In this document: one piece after another, positions 1-6,680 of the stretch
How positions within the stretch are numbered: position 1 is the first letter of the stretch
Layout: each line of letters begins with the position of its first letter
Assembly (NCBI GenBank): GCA_044230315.1
Contig: JBGARJ010000028.1
Coordinates: forward strand, 1-64,000
Length of the DNA: 64,000 nucleotides
Reading direction: 5' to 3'
From: M3007 sp044230315
GTDB lineage: Bacteria; Bacteroidota; Bacteroidia; Chitinophagales; Saprospiraceae
Made by a program: the position numbers and the translations under genes
Notes under the pieces: model-generated
What the model saw: only the letters and a program-made list of their open reading frames with translations
Told to the model about the DNA's origin: nothing
Database searches by the model: none

Positions 1-123
1 CAACGTGCCCACGATCGCCAGGAGCGTTCCCTGCTATATGTGGCAATGACCCGGGCGATTCAGCATTTGTTGCTGACAGGGACGGAGCCGGGGAATGGGG
101 AGTTGGGGTATATGGGGGCATAG
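1..123 (+). CDS. C-terminal end of a UvrD/Rep-family DNA helicase (partial)
   Basis: Only the last 40 codons are in the window, reading in frame 1 to TAG at 121-123. The stretch ERSLLYVAMTRA matches helicase motif VI of superfamily 1A helicases (UvrD/PcrA/Rep), where the arginine contacts ATP. A short Gly-rich tail follows. The family unwinds DNA 3'-5' in repair or plasmid/phage replication. Which member this is cannot be decided from the tail. Confidence 0.72.
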   Translation, partial: QRAHDRQERSLLYVAMTRAIQHLLLTGTEPGNGELGYMGA

Positions 124-226
124 AAACTTTGGGAAGATCTTGGGTAAAATAGTATTTAGGTTAATGCAGTTATATATAAGTAATAATTCATATTTATATA
201 CGGCTTCACTTAAAAATACTATATAT

Positions 227-871
227 ATGCGTCGTAAGAAGAAGAAAGTTACGCTCCCGCCTCATATCCCATCTACCAATGACATGGTGTTTGATATTGT
301 ACAAATGCCTTCTCGTGCCAGAAAATTGCTGGGGCGCAATGCACGATATGAGCGTTTGCTTCAATATCTGATCGATTTGAACTACCCCGAAATCGGAAAC
401 TGTCACGTACCGTCGCTAAAAGAGATCGCTGCAGATTTGGATATTAAATACGACCATATTCGGAAGGGTGTCGCTATGATCTATCACGACCTAAACTTGA
501 ATTACGATCAACCAACCATTCCGTTCGAATTCAATCAGATTTTATATGAATTCACAGTGAAAGGATACCAGAACATCATTGGAATGCAGGTAACATCCCT
601 ACCAGTCATTCCACGTGTTGGAGAAAATATTGATCTACCCTTTTTCAGAGCCTACCTTGATACGACAAGTTTTTATGTTGAATCCGTCCAACATGAATTT
701 AGGGACAATCAACAAATCATCTACATCAAGTTATTGAACGGTCACTACAACCTATACTGGCATTTTCGTAAAGACAAGGCGTGGGAGGAACAGGAAATTC
801 CGTTTCATGAAATGATCCATATGGATGAATGGGAATTGAAACGGCGTTTGAAGGTGGGGAGACATTTTTAG
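227..871 (+). CDS. Hypothetical protein with a possible winged-helix segment, AT-rich gene
   Basis: A 214-residue protein when started at the ATG at 227. The same frame is open from 95, but the upstream part overlaps the helicase end and encodes a low-complexity peptide, so 227 is preferred. The start is basic (MRRKKKKVTLPP). Around residues 60-85 the pattern SLKEIAADLDIKYDHIRKG resembles a helix-turn-helix. The rest has no family I recognise. No signal peptide or membrane segment is visible. The gene is clearly more AT-rich than its neighbours, which suggests recent acquisition. A strong terminator follows at 912-949, so it is probably a single-gene unit or the end of the helicase operon. 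Confidence 0.7.
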   Translation: MRRKKKKVTLPPHIPSTNDMVFDIVQMPSRARKLLGRNARYERLLQYLIDLNYPEIGNCHVPSLKEIAADLDIKYDHIRKGVAMIYHDLNLNYDQPTIPFEFNQILYEFTVKGYQNIIGMQVTSLPVIPRVGENIDLPFFRAYLDTTSFYVESVQHEFRDNQQIIYIKLLNGHYNLYWHFRKDKAWEEQEIPFHEMIHMDEWELKRRLKVGRHF

Positions 872-911
872 TATATTGTATCACAGGCCCTTATGAGGTG
901 GTTTAATTTTG

Positions 912-949
912 CCGGACACGAAAAATTCATAAATGCGTGTCCGGTTTTT
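912..949 (+). terminator. Rho-independent terminator
   Basis: Nine-bp perfect stem (912-920 with 936-944, CCGGACACG/CGTGTCCGG), 15-nt loop, then TTTTT at 945-949. It lies 40 bases after the stop of the 227-871 gene. Confidence 0.85.
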
Positions 950-1074
950 AGACCAGCTCATGTTACGCCTGGCCTGACCATTAAACACCTTCGAGTACTG
1001 CAACCCAACACTGCAACCCAACGACCCCGACATCTACTATGTCAGCCTTGCACGCGCCCCAAATGATCCCCATG

Positions 1075-1106
1075 AAAAAACCCCGTTCCGAACATTCGAA
1101 ACGGGG
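1075..1106 (-). terminator. Rho-independent terminator for the FKBP/TPR gene
   Basis: Arms CCCCGTT (1081-1087) and AACGGGG (1100-1106) flank a short loop. Read on the minus strand the hairpin is followed by six T (plus-strand A at 1075-1080). It lies about 80 bases downstream of the stop at 1185. The rest of 872-1184 holds no gene I can support. Confidence 0.75.
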
Positions 1107-1184
1107 CCATTCATTTGTGGCGTTAGCAGCAGGTGTGCACCGGGCGATCACACCGGGCCGATGTGTCTATTTGGCTGCGCAGGC

Positions 1185-2681
1185 CTATAATTTACTCCAT
1201 TTGTCTTTTGACGGTTGGAAATTGGGGTTGATCTTCAGGGCCATTTCAAAGCATTGTTTTGCTTTTGCCTGGTTGCCGGCCGCCAGGTAACCGTCGCCGA
1301 GGCTGTCCCAGGCATTCCAGGATTTGGGGTTGTTTTTTTGGTTCAATTCAAAAAGATAGATGGCCGCTTCGGTATTGCCGCCTTGCATGAGCTCATACCC
1401 CGTAACATTCATATCGTTTTCCCGGAAATGATACCCCGTCGGATTGTCGGTTTGCAAGGCCTGGTACCTGGCTTTCGCGGCAGCGAGGCCCTCCTTTTCA
1501 ATGATCCCTTTGAGCAGTTTGGCGCCATTGGGTTTCGGCGCACCGAAGTCGAGCAGATCGACGGTAACGATCAAATCCTGGCCGCCAAACTGTGTTTTGA
1601 TCGAATTGTCCTGGACGCTTAGGGGAACGGTTATTTTCATCGTTCCGCCTTTTTTCATTTTCAGGACGCCGCGCTCAAAAAAAACGTCGGAGATGCTTTC
1701 ACCCAAAACCGCGTAAGGGTCGTAGCCGAGGGAGTCCGTCCGGAAAAGCGCTTTACCCTTCAGGTCGCTTACGACGAGCCGGAACCTTACTTCCTGGCCA
1801 TTCACCGGGTTGGGGCCGCTCCCTTCTTTTACCACCTCATACGAGGCATCCGCGGCGGGCGAACCGACAAAATAAACCACTTCCCACATTTCGGACGTGT
1901 GGAGTTCGCGCAGGCTGTCCATTTTTGCCCACGTAGCAGCGGCGTTCATGTCGGGGTGTACCTTTTTGAACAGGTCGCCGGTGGGGGCAACCATATCGCC
2001 CCAGGCGCTATAGATATCGAAGGTGAGGAAATCATCGTCGCCGGCCGAACCATAAGGCAATATCCGCTGGAGCAGGACCCAGTCGAACAGATTGCCGGCT
2101 TTGGCATTCGTCTGGTGCATCGGTTTGAAGACCTCGCTTTCCATCGCAGCATAAGCGTAAGCATTGGCTCCGGGTACGTCCATGTGGTTGACCTTGATAA
2201 AGTGGGGTTCCTTGTCGTTGCCGCCGCGCGGCCCGGGAAACGCCTCGTCGCGAACGACAAACACCACGGAGCCCATGTTCTTTTCCGCGGCGTTGTACCG
2301 CTCGACCATTTTCGGAATATCGCCATTCGGGAAAGCGGCGCGGGCGATTTCCATCCGCTTGGTCTCATCCAGTTGTAGGTGATTGTAATTGTTGTAGATA
2401 CTCAGGGCGACGTAGTCGTACGGTTGGTCGGCGCCATTGGGATACAAGACTTTGAACAATCCATACCCCATTAAATTGCCTTGTTTGATGCGTTCCTGTA
2501 TATAAGGCTTCACGATCTCGTCTTCCACGCGCATCATGTCGTCGCTGGACTTTTTGATCTTTTGGATCTCGAAATAAATGCCGGAGGCTGGATCCTGTGC
2601 CCGCAGGCCGGGGGCGGCCATAAAAAGAAGCAGGAGGGCAAATAAAATGGAGGTGCGGGCAAAAAAGGCTACTGTTTTCAT
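1185..2681 (-). CDS. Secreted protein with FKBP-like domain and C-terminal TPR
   Basis: A 498-residue protein. Residues 1-28 form a signal peptide ending LRAQ. The middle (about 75-275) has no family I can name. About 280-370 has the layout of an FKBP peptidyl-prolyl isomerase domain (VVKEGSGPNPVNGQEVRF, then GVLKMKKGGTMKITVPLS), but I cannot confirm that the proline-binding pocket is intact. The last 60 residues read as tetratricopeptide repeats (NAWDSLGDGYLAAGNQAKAK). Location is presumably periplasm or outer envelope. It is a lone gene with its own terminator downstream. A role in protein folding or assembly is inference from the domains only. Confidence 0.8.
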   Translation of the reverse strand: MKTVAFFARTSILFALLLLFMAAPGLRAQDPASGIYFEIQKIKKSSDDMMRVEDEIVKPYIQERIKQGNLMGYGLFKVLYPNGADQPYDYVALSIYNNYNHLQLDETKRMEIARAAFPNGDIPKMVERYNAAEKNMGSVVFVVRDEAFPGPRGGNDKEPHFIKVNHMDVPGANAYAYAAMESEVFKPMHQTNAKAGNLFDWVLLQRILPYGSAGDDDFLTFDIYSAWGDMVAPTGDLFKKVHPDMNAAATWAKMDSLRELHTSEMWEVVYFVGSPAADASYEVVKEGSGPNPVNGQEVRFRLVVSDLKGKALFRTDSLGYDPYAVLGESISDVFFERGVLKMKKGGTMKITVPLSVQDNSIKTQFGGQDLIVTVDLLDFGAPKPNGAKLLKGIIEKEGLAAAKARYQALQTDNPTGYHFRENDMNVTGYELMQGGNTEAAIYLFELNQKNNPKSWNAWDSLGDGYLAAGNQAKAKQCFEMALKINPNFQPSKDKWSKL

Positions 2682-3095
2682 TTGTCAAATGGTTTGATGA
2701 AAAAATGGAACAACAGGTGGCGGTGATTGGGGTGTATAGAATCAAGAAATATACAGACTGCTTTCTGCGCTACTCGCTGAAATACTCGTTTGGTCTGGTT
2801 CTTGGGCTGTGCGCCGTTCAGGGAAAAATTGTCTTTTGCCAGCGAGCAGCCTTGTAAAGGTAGAAAAATTTGGCAATAGCAAAAACGCCTTCCGGTTTGT
2901 GGCGAAAAATTAATATTCCAAATTTATTTATTTGGCAATCCCGGGCAGTTCCAATCAGGCCCTGGTTGAAAGTGTAAAAAGGCCCTGTTCTAAAAGCATG
3001 TTGGGGGTTTTCGCTTTGTGGCGGGTTTAAGAACTTGCATTGTCTTGGCGTGCTGGAAACGTCGTATGGCGGGCCCCACATGGTCGAAATACCCT
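2682..3095. other. Intergenic stretch without a recognised gene
   Basis: About 410 bases between divergently transcribed genes. Short open frames exist but show no signal, domain or start context. The right end leads into the promoter of the toxin-antitoxin pair. Confidence 0.5.
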
Positions 3096-3103
3096 TATCT
3101 TTG
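3096..3103 (+). promoter_or_regulatory. Bacteroidota-type -7 element before the MNT/HEPN operon
   Basis: TATCTTTG matches TAnnTTTG exactly and sits 23 bases before the ATG at 3127. No clear TTG/TTTG -33 element is seen at the usual distance, so the promoter would be weak or regulated, as expected for a self-repressed toxin-antitoxin operon. Confidence 0.5.
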
Positions 3104-3126
3104 CATGGGATTTTCGAAATCTGATC

Positions 3127-3432
3127 ATGAAAGAAATTACCAGAGCGGATATCATTAACTATCTGAGAGAGAACAAGCGCTTTCTCTTTTCGGAGTACCA
3201 TCTTACAAAAATTGGACTGTTCGGTTCTTTTGCTACAGGTGAAGATTCCGAAAACAGCGATATTGATTTGCTGGTAGAATTTGAACCCAATACCGAAGAT
3301 CTCCTGGAAAAGAAAAACCAGATCAGAACCATGATTAAGAGGCGGTTCAATGTCGAGGTAGATATCTGCCGGGAGAAGTATGTCAAGCCTTATTTCAAAT
3401 CCCAAATCCTAAAATCTGTCATCTATGTCTGA
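3127..3432 (+). CDS. mntA: MNT-type nucleotidyltransferase, antitoxin of a HEPN/MNT pair
   Basis: A 101-residue minimal nucleotidyltransferase. The frame is open upstream to 3040, but the ATG at 3127 follows a good -7 element and removes a low-complexity leader. The catalytic signature is complete: GSFATGEDSENSDIDL, with G33-S34 and the metal-binding aspartates D45 and D47; a third acidic position lies in the following strand (EVDIC). In type VII toxin-antitoxin systems this enzyme adds AMP to a tyrosine of the HEPN partner and silences it. The gene overlaps the HEPN gene by 8 bases, which fits tight co-translation. Confidence 0.88.
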   Translation: MKEITRADIINYLRENKRFLFSEYHLTKIGLFGSFATGEDSENSDIDLLVEFEPNTEDLLEKKNQIRTMIKRRFNVEVDICREKYVKPYFKSQILKSVIYV

Positions 3433-3769
3433 AAAGGACGAGGGAAATCTTTTGGCCATCTTGGATAGTTGTGCTAAGATTCAACGGTTTACGGAGGATA
3501 TGAATGATGCAGATGCATTCTATGCGGACGAAAAAACCTTTGATGCGGTGCTCATGAACTTTGTAGTGATTGGAGAGTCCGTATCCAAACTATCTGAAGC
3601 GCTAATGTTGCGAGCACCTCAAATTCCCTGGTTAAAAATCAAAGGCTTCCGGAATATAGTTGCACACGACTATTTTGGCGTTGACGCAGAGGAGGTATGG
3701 CAGATCATAAAGAATAATTTACCTGCACTTGAGGCGTCCATCAACCAAATTTTGGGTGCTGACCAGTAA
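3425..3769 (+). CDS. hepT: HEPN-domain RNase toxin (HepT/DUF86 family)
   Basis: A 114-residue all-helical protein of the DUF86/HepT family. The diagnostic RX4HXY motif is present as RNIVAHDY (R76, H81, Y83): Arg and His form the RNase centre, and Tyr is the residue adenylylated by the MNT partner in characterised systems. Length is normal for the family. Start ATG at 3425 overlaps the MNT stop by 8 bases. Known members cleave RNA or tRNA ends when free of antitoxin. The pair sits next to a DUF234-type ATPase and a tRNA-borne mobile intron, so 3-6.6 kb looks like an accessory patch. Confidence 0.88.
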   Translation: MSEKDEGNLLAILDSCAKIQRFTEDMNDADAFYADEKTFDAVLMNFVVIGESVSKLSEALMLRAPQIPWLKIKGFRNIVAHDYFGVDAEEVWQIIKNNLPALEASINQILGADQ

Positions 3770-3816
3770 GGAAGTATGTCTAAATTTCGCTCCGCCACCG
3801 AAACTTTAATACGCTC

Positions 3817-5259
3817 CTATAGCCCTGCAAACAAATCATCCATCGTCAGCGAAGCATCCACCAGACCAAGGCTGTATTGGTTTTGTTTCACGCCAAAGGT
3901 GGTTATCATGGTCAGAAAAACTTGTTTCCGGGTTCGGGCGGCTTCTTTAAAGGCAGCCATTTTATTCCGGTAGTCCATTGCCGTGGTTTTGTCTATGGTG
4001 ACTTCGGCGCCATAGAATTTGATCTCGCAGATATTGATCACATGGTCGTTGCGGTCAATCAGCAGGTCGAACTGAATACCTTCTTCTTCCTCATTTCCTT
4101 TTTTAAAAAAAGACGATGCCGTGGAGTAGACACCGGAAATGCCGAGCGCTTTTTTAATTTGAGGGATGTGCTTGAGGCAGATGTTCTCAAAGGCATAGCC
4201 GGCCCATGTGATATAGGCCTGCGTTTTGCTCAATTGTTGCCAAATGCCGGCGCCTTCCTGCCGGTTATTTTCCATGAATTGCAGGTAAAAAAGGGAAAAT
4301 TCATCCGTCAGGCGGTACAAAGTGTCCTTTTTCTTCTTGCCAAAGGGTTGGTAGGTTGAAATAAACCCGGAGTGCAGCAGTTCGCCTACAACCGTTGATA
4401 CGCCGCCGCCTTCCGGAAGACGGCTGTTTTGCACAATCTCCGAACGGGTCAGGCCCTTTTGCTTACCCGCCAGCGCCCGGATAATTTTGACGTGCGCCTC
4501 CGAATTTTCAAATAGGGAAGCGTATAGTTTGGGAAATTCATCCCACAGCAATCCGTTTTCAGAAAAGCAGATGGCGTCTATGTTTTGGGCGGCGCTTTTC
4601 CCGGCTTCGATCTCATCCAAATAATGCGGTATGCCGCCCATCGCCATATAAAGATGGAGGATTTGGTAACGGTCGAAGTTGAGGCTTTTTGCCTTGAAAA
4701 AATGTTCCGTTTCTGCCAGGTCGAAGGGTTTCAGATAGATACGTTTCGTGATGCGGTTGTGCAGCCCGCCTTTATCGTGCACCACGTTTTTTATCATCCA
4801 CGATGCCGCTGAGCCACAAATCACGACTACAATGGACTGATTTGTGGCCCAGCTATTCCAGAACCAACTCAGGCCTTTCAGAAAGCCGGACTTGTGGGTG
4901 GCCAGCCAGGGAAGTTCATCGAGAAATACGATCTTTTTCCCCGGCTTTTTTTTCAATTCCAGGTATTTGGACAACAGGTAAAAGGCTTCGAGCCAGTCTT
5001 TCGGCTCTGTCAGCGGAAAACTTCCCCCGGAGAATTTGGAAATCTGGAGCATGAAGTTCCGCAACTGCTCCCGGCGGGTGGCGTGCTGAATGCCGGTAAT
5101 CTCGAAGTCAATCTTCTCCTGATAAACCGATTTTACCAAAAAGGTCTTTCCAACCCGCCGCCTGCCGATGACGGAAACCATTTCCGCCTTGGGCGATTGC
5201 AAAGCATTTTCCAATAGCCGCTTTTCTTCGATCCTGCCAACGAAAGGAGCGCGTTTCAT
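3817..5259 (-). CDS. AAA ATPase with DUF234-like C-terminal nuclease-type domain
   Basis: A 480-residue protein of the archaeal-type ATPase/DUF234 group. Walker A is GRRRVGKT (about 32-39) and Walker B is KKIVFLDELPW (about 107-117). A helical region with a possible winged helix follows near 270-320 (KGLTRSEIVQNSRLPEGGGVSTVV). The C-terminus has FDLLIDR then ICEIKF, which matches the D...ExK core of PD-(D/E)XK nucleases. No membrane segment is visible. The function of the family is unsettled; nuclease or defence roles have been proposed. The gene is monocistronic. Two 34-bp palindromic repeats lie 18-105 bases upstream of the start and look like operators (see 5277-5364). Confidence 0.82.
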   Translation of the reverse strand: MKRAPFVGRIEEKRLLENALQSPKAEMVSVIGRRRVGKTFLVKSVYQEKIDFEITGIQHATRREQLRNFMLQISKFSGGSFPLTEPKDWLEAFYLLSKYLELKKKPGKKIVFLDELPWLATHKSGFLKGLSWFWNSWATNQSIVVVICGSAASWMIKNVVHDKGGLHNRITKRIYLKPFDLAETEHFFKAKSLNFDRYQILHLYMAMGGIPHYLDEIEAGKSAAQNIDAICFSENGLLWDEFPKLYASLFENSEAHVKIIRALAGKQKGLTRSEIVQNSRLPEGGGVSTVVGELLHSGFISTYQPFGKKKKDTLYRLTDEFSLFYLQFMENNRQEGAGIWQQLSKTQAYITWAGYAFENICLKHIPQIKKALGISGVYSTASSFFKKGNEEEEGIQFDLLIDRNDHVINICEIKFYGAEVTIDKTTAMDYRNKMAAFKEAARTRKQVFLTMITTFGVKQNQYSLGLVDASLTMDDLFAGL

Positions 5260-5276
5260 GTAAGAATAGGATTGGT

Positions 5277-5364
5277 CGCGAAATCAAGGTAAAATCAGGC
5301 ATTTTTCGCGACCGATCAAAATTAATCACCCGCGAAATCTGTGTAAAGATAAGCACTTTTCGCG
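5277..5364. repeat. Pair of 34-bp direct repeats, each an interrupted palindrome, upstream of the ATPase gene
   Basis: Unit 1 is 5277-5310 and unit 2 is 5331-5364. Both begin CGCGAAATC, end TTTTCGCG and share an internal GTAAA...CA core, so each is an interrupted palindrome (CGCGAAA...TTTCGCG). Units start 54 bases apart, about five helical turns. Their place just before the start codon of the DUF234-type gene suggests an autoregulatory operator or the protein's own target. That is inference. Confidence 0.75.
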
Positions 5365-5627
5365 GGCAATCAGAATTTAAAAATTTTGAAAATCCCCCTT
5401 CGTGGCAGCTCCACCTTCAAATCCCGTATCTTTTCATTCACCACGCCCTGGCGCTTTATATCCCGTTGGAAGATACCAAGTGCACCGGAAGTGCCGCGTT
5501 GTGCGCTCTACATCAACGCCGTTTTCCAGCAGGCAGAGCGCGAACGTATTGCAAATCAGTTGTAGACCCAACTTAAGATTTGCCGTACGTGCGTGAATAC
5601 AAAAGATAAACGGTACATATTTCCAGC

Positions 5628-5697
5628 TAAAAAGCCTCATCCTGCCAGTTCGAAAAGAGGCTTTTCTCTTTGGTGGAGGTAAGACCTGAACCTGCGG
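5628..5697 (-). repeat. Decayed tRNA 3' end with terminator
   Basis: Read on the minus strand, 5697-5672 resembles a T-arm plus acceptor 3' strand (GGTTCAGGT, then ACCTCCACC) but the T-stem no longer pairs. It is followed by a terminator hairpin, AAGCCTC (5632-5638) with GAGGCTT (5657-5663) and a T run. It is a third, degenerate member of the series formed by the 83-bp repeats at 5718-5903. Confidence 0.55.
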
Positions 5698-5717
5698 CCG
5701 CGAGCGGGCGGAACACA

Positions 5718-5903
5718 CCCATTTCCGGTCAAAAACAAAGCCCCGTCCCAAATAAATGGAACAGGGCTTCTTTGTGGCGGAGGCAGGACTTGAACCTACG
5801 TCCGCCGCGGCGGATATGCCCCCATTTCCGGTCAAAAACAAAGCCCCGTCCCAAATAAATGGAACAGGGCTTCTTTGTGGCGGAGGCAGGACTTGAACCT
5901 ACG
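5718..5903 (-). repeat. Two identical 83-bp direct repeats carrying a tRNA 3' end plus terminator
   Basis: Copy A 5718-5800 and copy B 5821-5903 are identical over 83 bases. They are separated by 20 bases that contain the palindrome TCCGCCGCGGCGGA. On the minus strand each copy holds the T-arm and acceptor 3' strand of the initiator-like tRNA (GTAGGTTCAAGTCCTGC, then CTCCGCCA) and then the terminator hairpin. Copy B is the true 3' end of the intron-bearing tRNA gene. Copy A is an orphan fragment. Such fragments are typical of repeated integration or excision at a tRNA 3' end, though local duplication would give the same picture. Confidence 0.85.
5833..5872 (-). terminator. Terminator of the tRNA gene
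   Basis: On the minus strand AAGCCC-T-GTTCC pairs with GGGAC-G-GGGCTT around an 8-nt loop and is followed by a T-rich stretch (TGTTTTTG). It starts 6 bases after the tRNA 3' end. An identical hairpin lies in the orphan repeat copy. Confidence 0.8.
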
Positions 5904-5912
5904 ACCTTCGGG

Positions 5913-6560
5913 CTTACCACTACAACTTTGCTTCGCTCCCGGATTCCCGGAGGTTTTGTGGTCTGGACTGTACCTTCACCCTCGACTTTACGTTAGGGTG
6001 TCCCATTACCAGTCTCTACACCTGCCCTCTAAAGGGCTCGGCTCGGTATCACCATCACTAGAGGCTTCACCGAATTTAAGGGATAAACACATAACCGTTT
6101 CCGGCTATGCCGCCCATTGCTCAATTAATTCCCAAGCGTTGCGAAAGGCAGATGAGGCCGGTTTTCGCTGCCGCCTGACGGCTTGACAAGTGAATTTCGG
6201 AACCGTATTGAATGAACACCGCACAAGGAAACACATAAAACAAATCCAGATCAGGGATGAAAACAATGGCAAAATCAAAATCCGAATGATGATAAGCCGT
6301 CCTCAACATTTTGCGGCGATTCGTCTTTGTTCGACGATTGTCCACCACATAGTTGCCTTTTGCTACATCAAACCAAGCTGACTTTACCTGAACCCGCACC
6401 AATTTTTGATCGACATCCAAGATCAAATCATACGGAAGCCGGTCGCCAACAGGTTTGGAAACGCCCCAACCTTTTTTTAATGCGAAAAGAATCACCGATT
6501 GCTCGGCAATATCGCCTGTAAGTTTGGTATCCATAAAATCAAAGAACTATTGAACAGACT
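5913..6560 (-). mobile_element. Group I intron (IC3-like, bacterial tRNA type) in the anticodon loop; ends uncertain by a few bases
   Basis: About 648 nt between the two tRNA halves. The conserved core is recognisable on the minus strand in the right order: P (AAATTCGGTGAAGCC, about 6077-6063), Q (ATACCGAGCCGAGCCC, 6049-6034), R (AGGTGTAGAGACTGG), P8 (ACCCTAACGT...AGGGT) and S (AAGGTACAGTCC, 5976-5965). Segments of R-P8-S resemble, from memory, the cyanobacterial and plastid tRNA-Leu introns. A P2-like hairpin with a GAAA loop (GCATAGCCG/CGGTTATGT) precedes P. The endonuclease gene fills the 5' part, so it sits in the P1 loop. A homologous arrangement is known from the tRNA-fMet intron of Synechocystis PCC 6803. 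Confidence 0.88.
6121..6534 (-). CDS. Intron-encoded homing endonuclease, PD-(D/E)XK family (I-Ssp6803I-like)
   Basis: A 137-residue protein inside the group I intron. The fold signature is E11 (GDIAEQS), then DRLPYDLILDV with D36, then VQVKSAW with Q49 and K51, giving a PD...QxK variant of the catalytic core. Downstream blocks NYVVDNRRTKTNRR and FYVFPCAVFIQYGSEIHL are typical of the group I intron-associated PD-(D/E)XK endonucleases whose type member is I-Ssp6803I. That enzyme cuts the intronless initiator tRNA gene at the pseudo-palindrome around its anticodon loop, so the intron is copied in. The start ATG is 26 bases after the 5' tRNA half. The final codons overlap the putative internal guide sequence. 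The frame is intact, so the intron is probably still mobile or only recently fixed. Confidence 0.9.
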   Translation of the reverse strand: MDTKLTGDIAEQSVILFALKKGWGVSKPVGDRLPYDLILDVDQKLVRVQVKSAWFDVAKGNYVVDNRRTKTNRRKMLRTAYHHSDFDFAIVFIPDLDLFYVFPCAVFIQYGSEIHLSSRQAAAKTGLICLSQRLGIN

Positions 6561-6607
6561 TGAGCCCGACGAGCTACCAACTGCTCCACTCCGCGATTTA
6601 GCGGCTG

Positions 6608-6640
6608 CAAAGGTACGGCCAAGCCCGGCCACTTTCCAAA
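6608..6640 (-). promoter_or_regulatory. Promoter of the intron-bearing tRNA gene
   Basis: On the minus strand TTTG (6640-6637) is followed by 21 bases and TACCTTTG (6615-6608), a full match to the Bacteroidota TTTG-N19-23-TAnnTTTG promoter. The tRNA first base is 13 bases downstream, the usual distance for a stable RNA gene. Confidence 0.72.
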
Positions 6641-6680
6641 CATATTTCAATTATTTTCAAAAAAACAGACCTTTGCGCCC

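Larger units (their letters stand above)
5878..6595 (-). tRNA. Initiator-like tRNA gene (tRNA-fMet type) interrupted by a group I intron
   Basis: The 5' half is 6595-6561 (minus strand): acceptor CGCGGAG, D-stem GAGC/GCTC and anticodon-stem TCGGG followed by CTCA. The 3' half is about 5916-5878: CCCGA (5912-5908), variable loop AGGTC, T-stem GTAGG/CCTGC with loop TTCAAGT, acceptor CTCCGCC and A73; CCA is not encoded. The two halves pair at acceptor positions 2-7. Initiator hallmarks are present: no 1:72 pair (C1/C72), A11:U24, and three GC pairs closing the anticodon stem. The exact splice points and anticodon are unclear: the 5' half continues CTCA-AGT and the 3' half is preceded by GG-TAAG, so CAU is not rebuilt in the normal register. 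A good promoter lies just upstream. Confidence 0.82.

Noticed and set aside
5434..5841. A 135-codon minus-strand frame
   Set aside because: It crosses the tRNA-fragment repeats and their terminators, so it is not a credible gene.
5878..6120. tmRNA gene
   Set aside because: The 3' end looks like a tRNA T-arm, but there is no tag reading frame. The core matches group I intron elements and the 5' half is a normal tRNA D-arm and anticodon stem.
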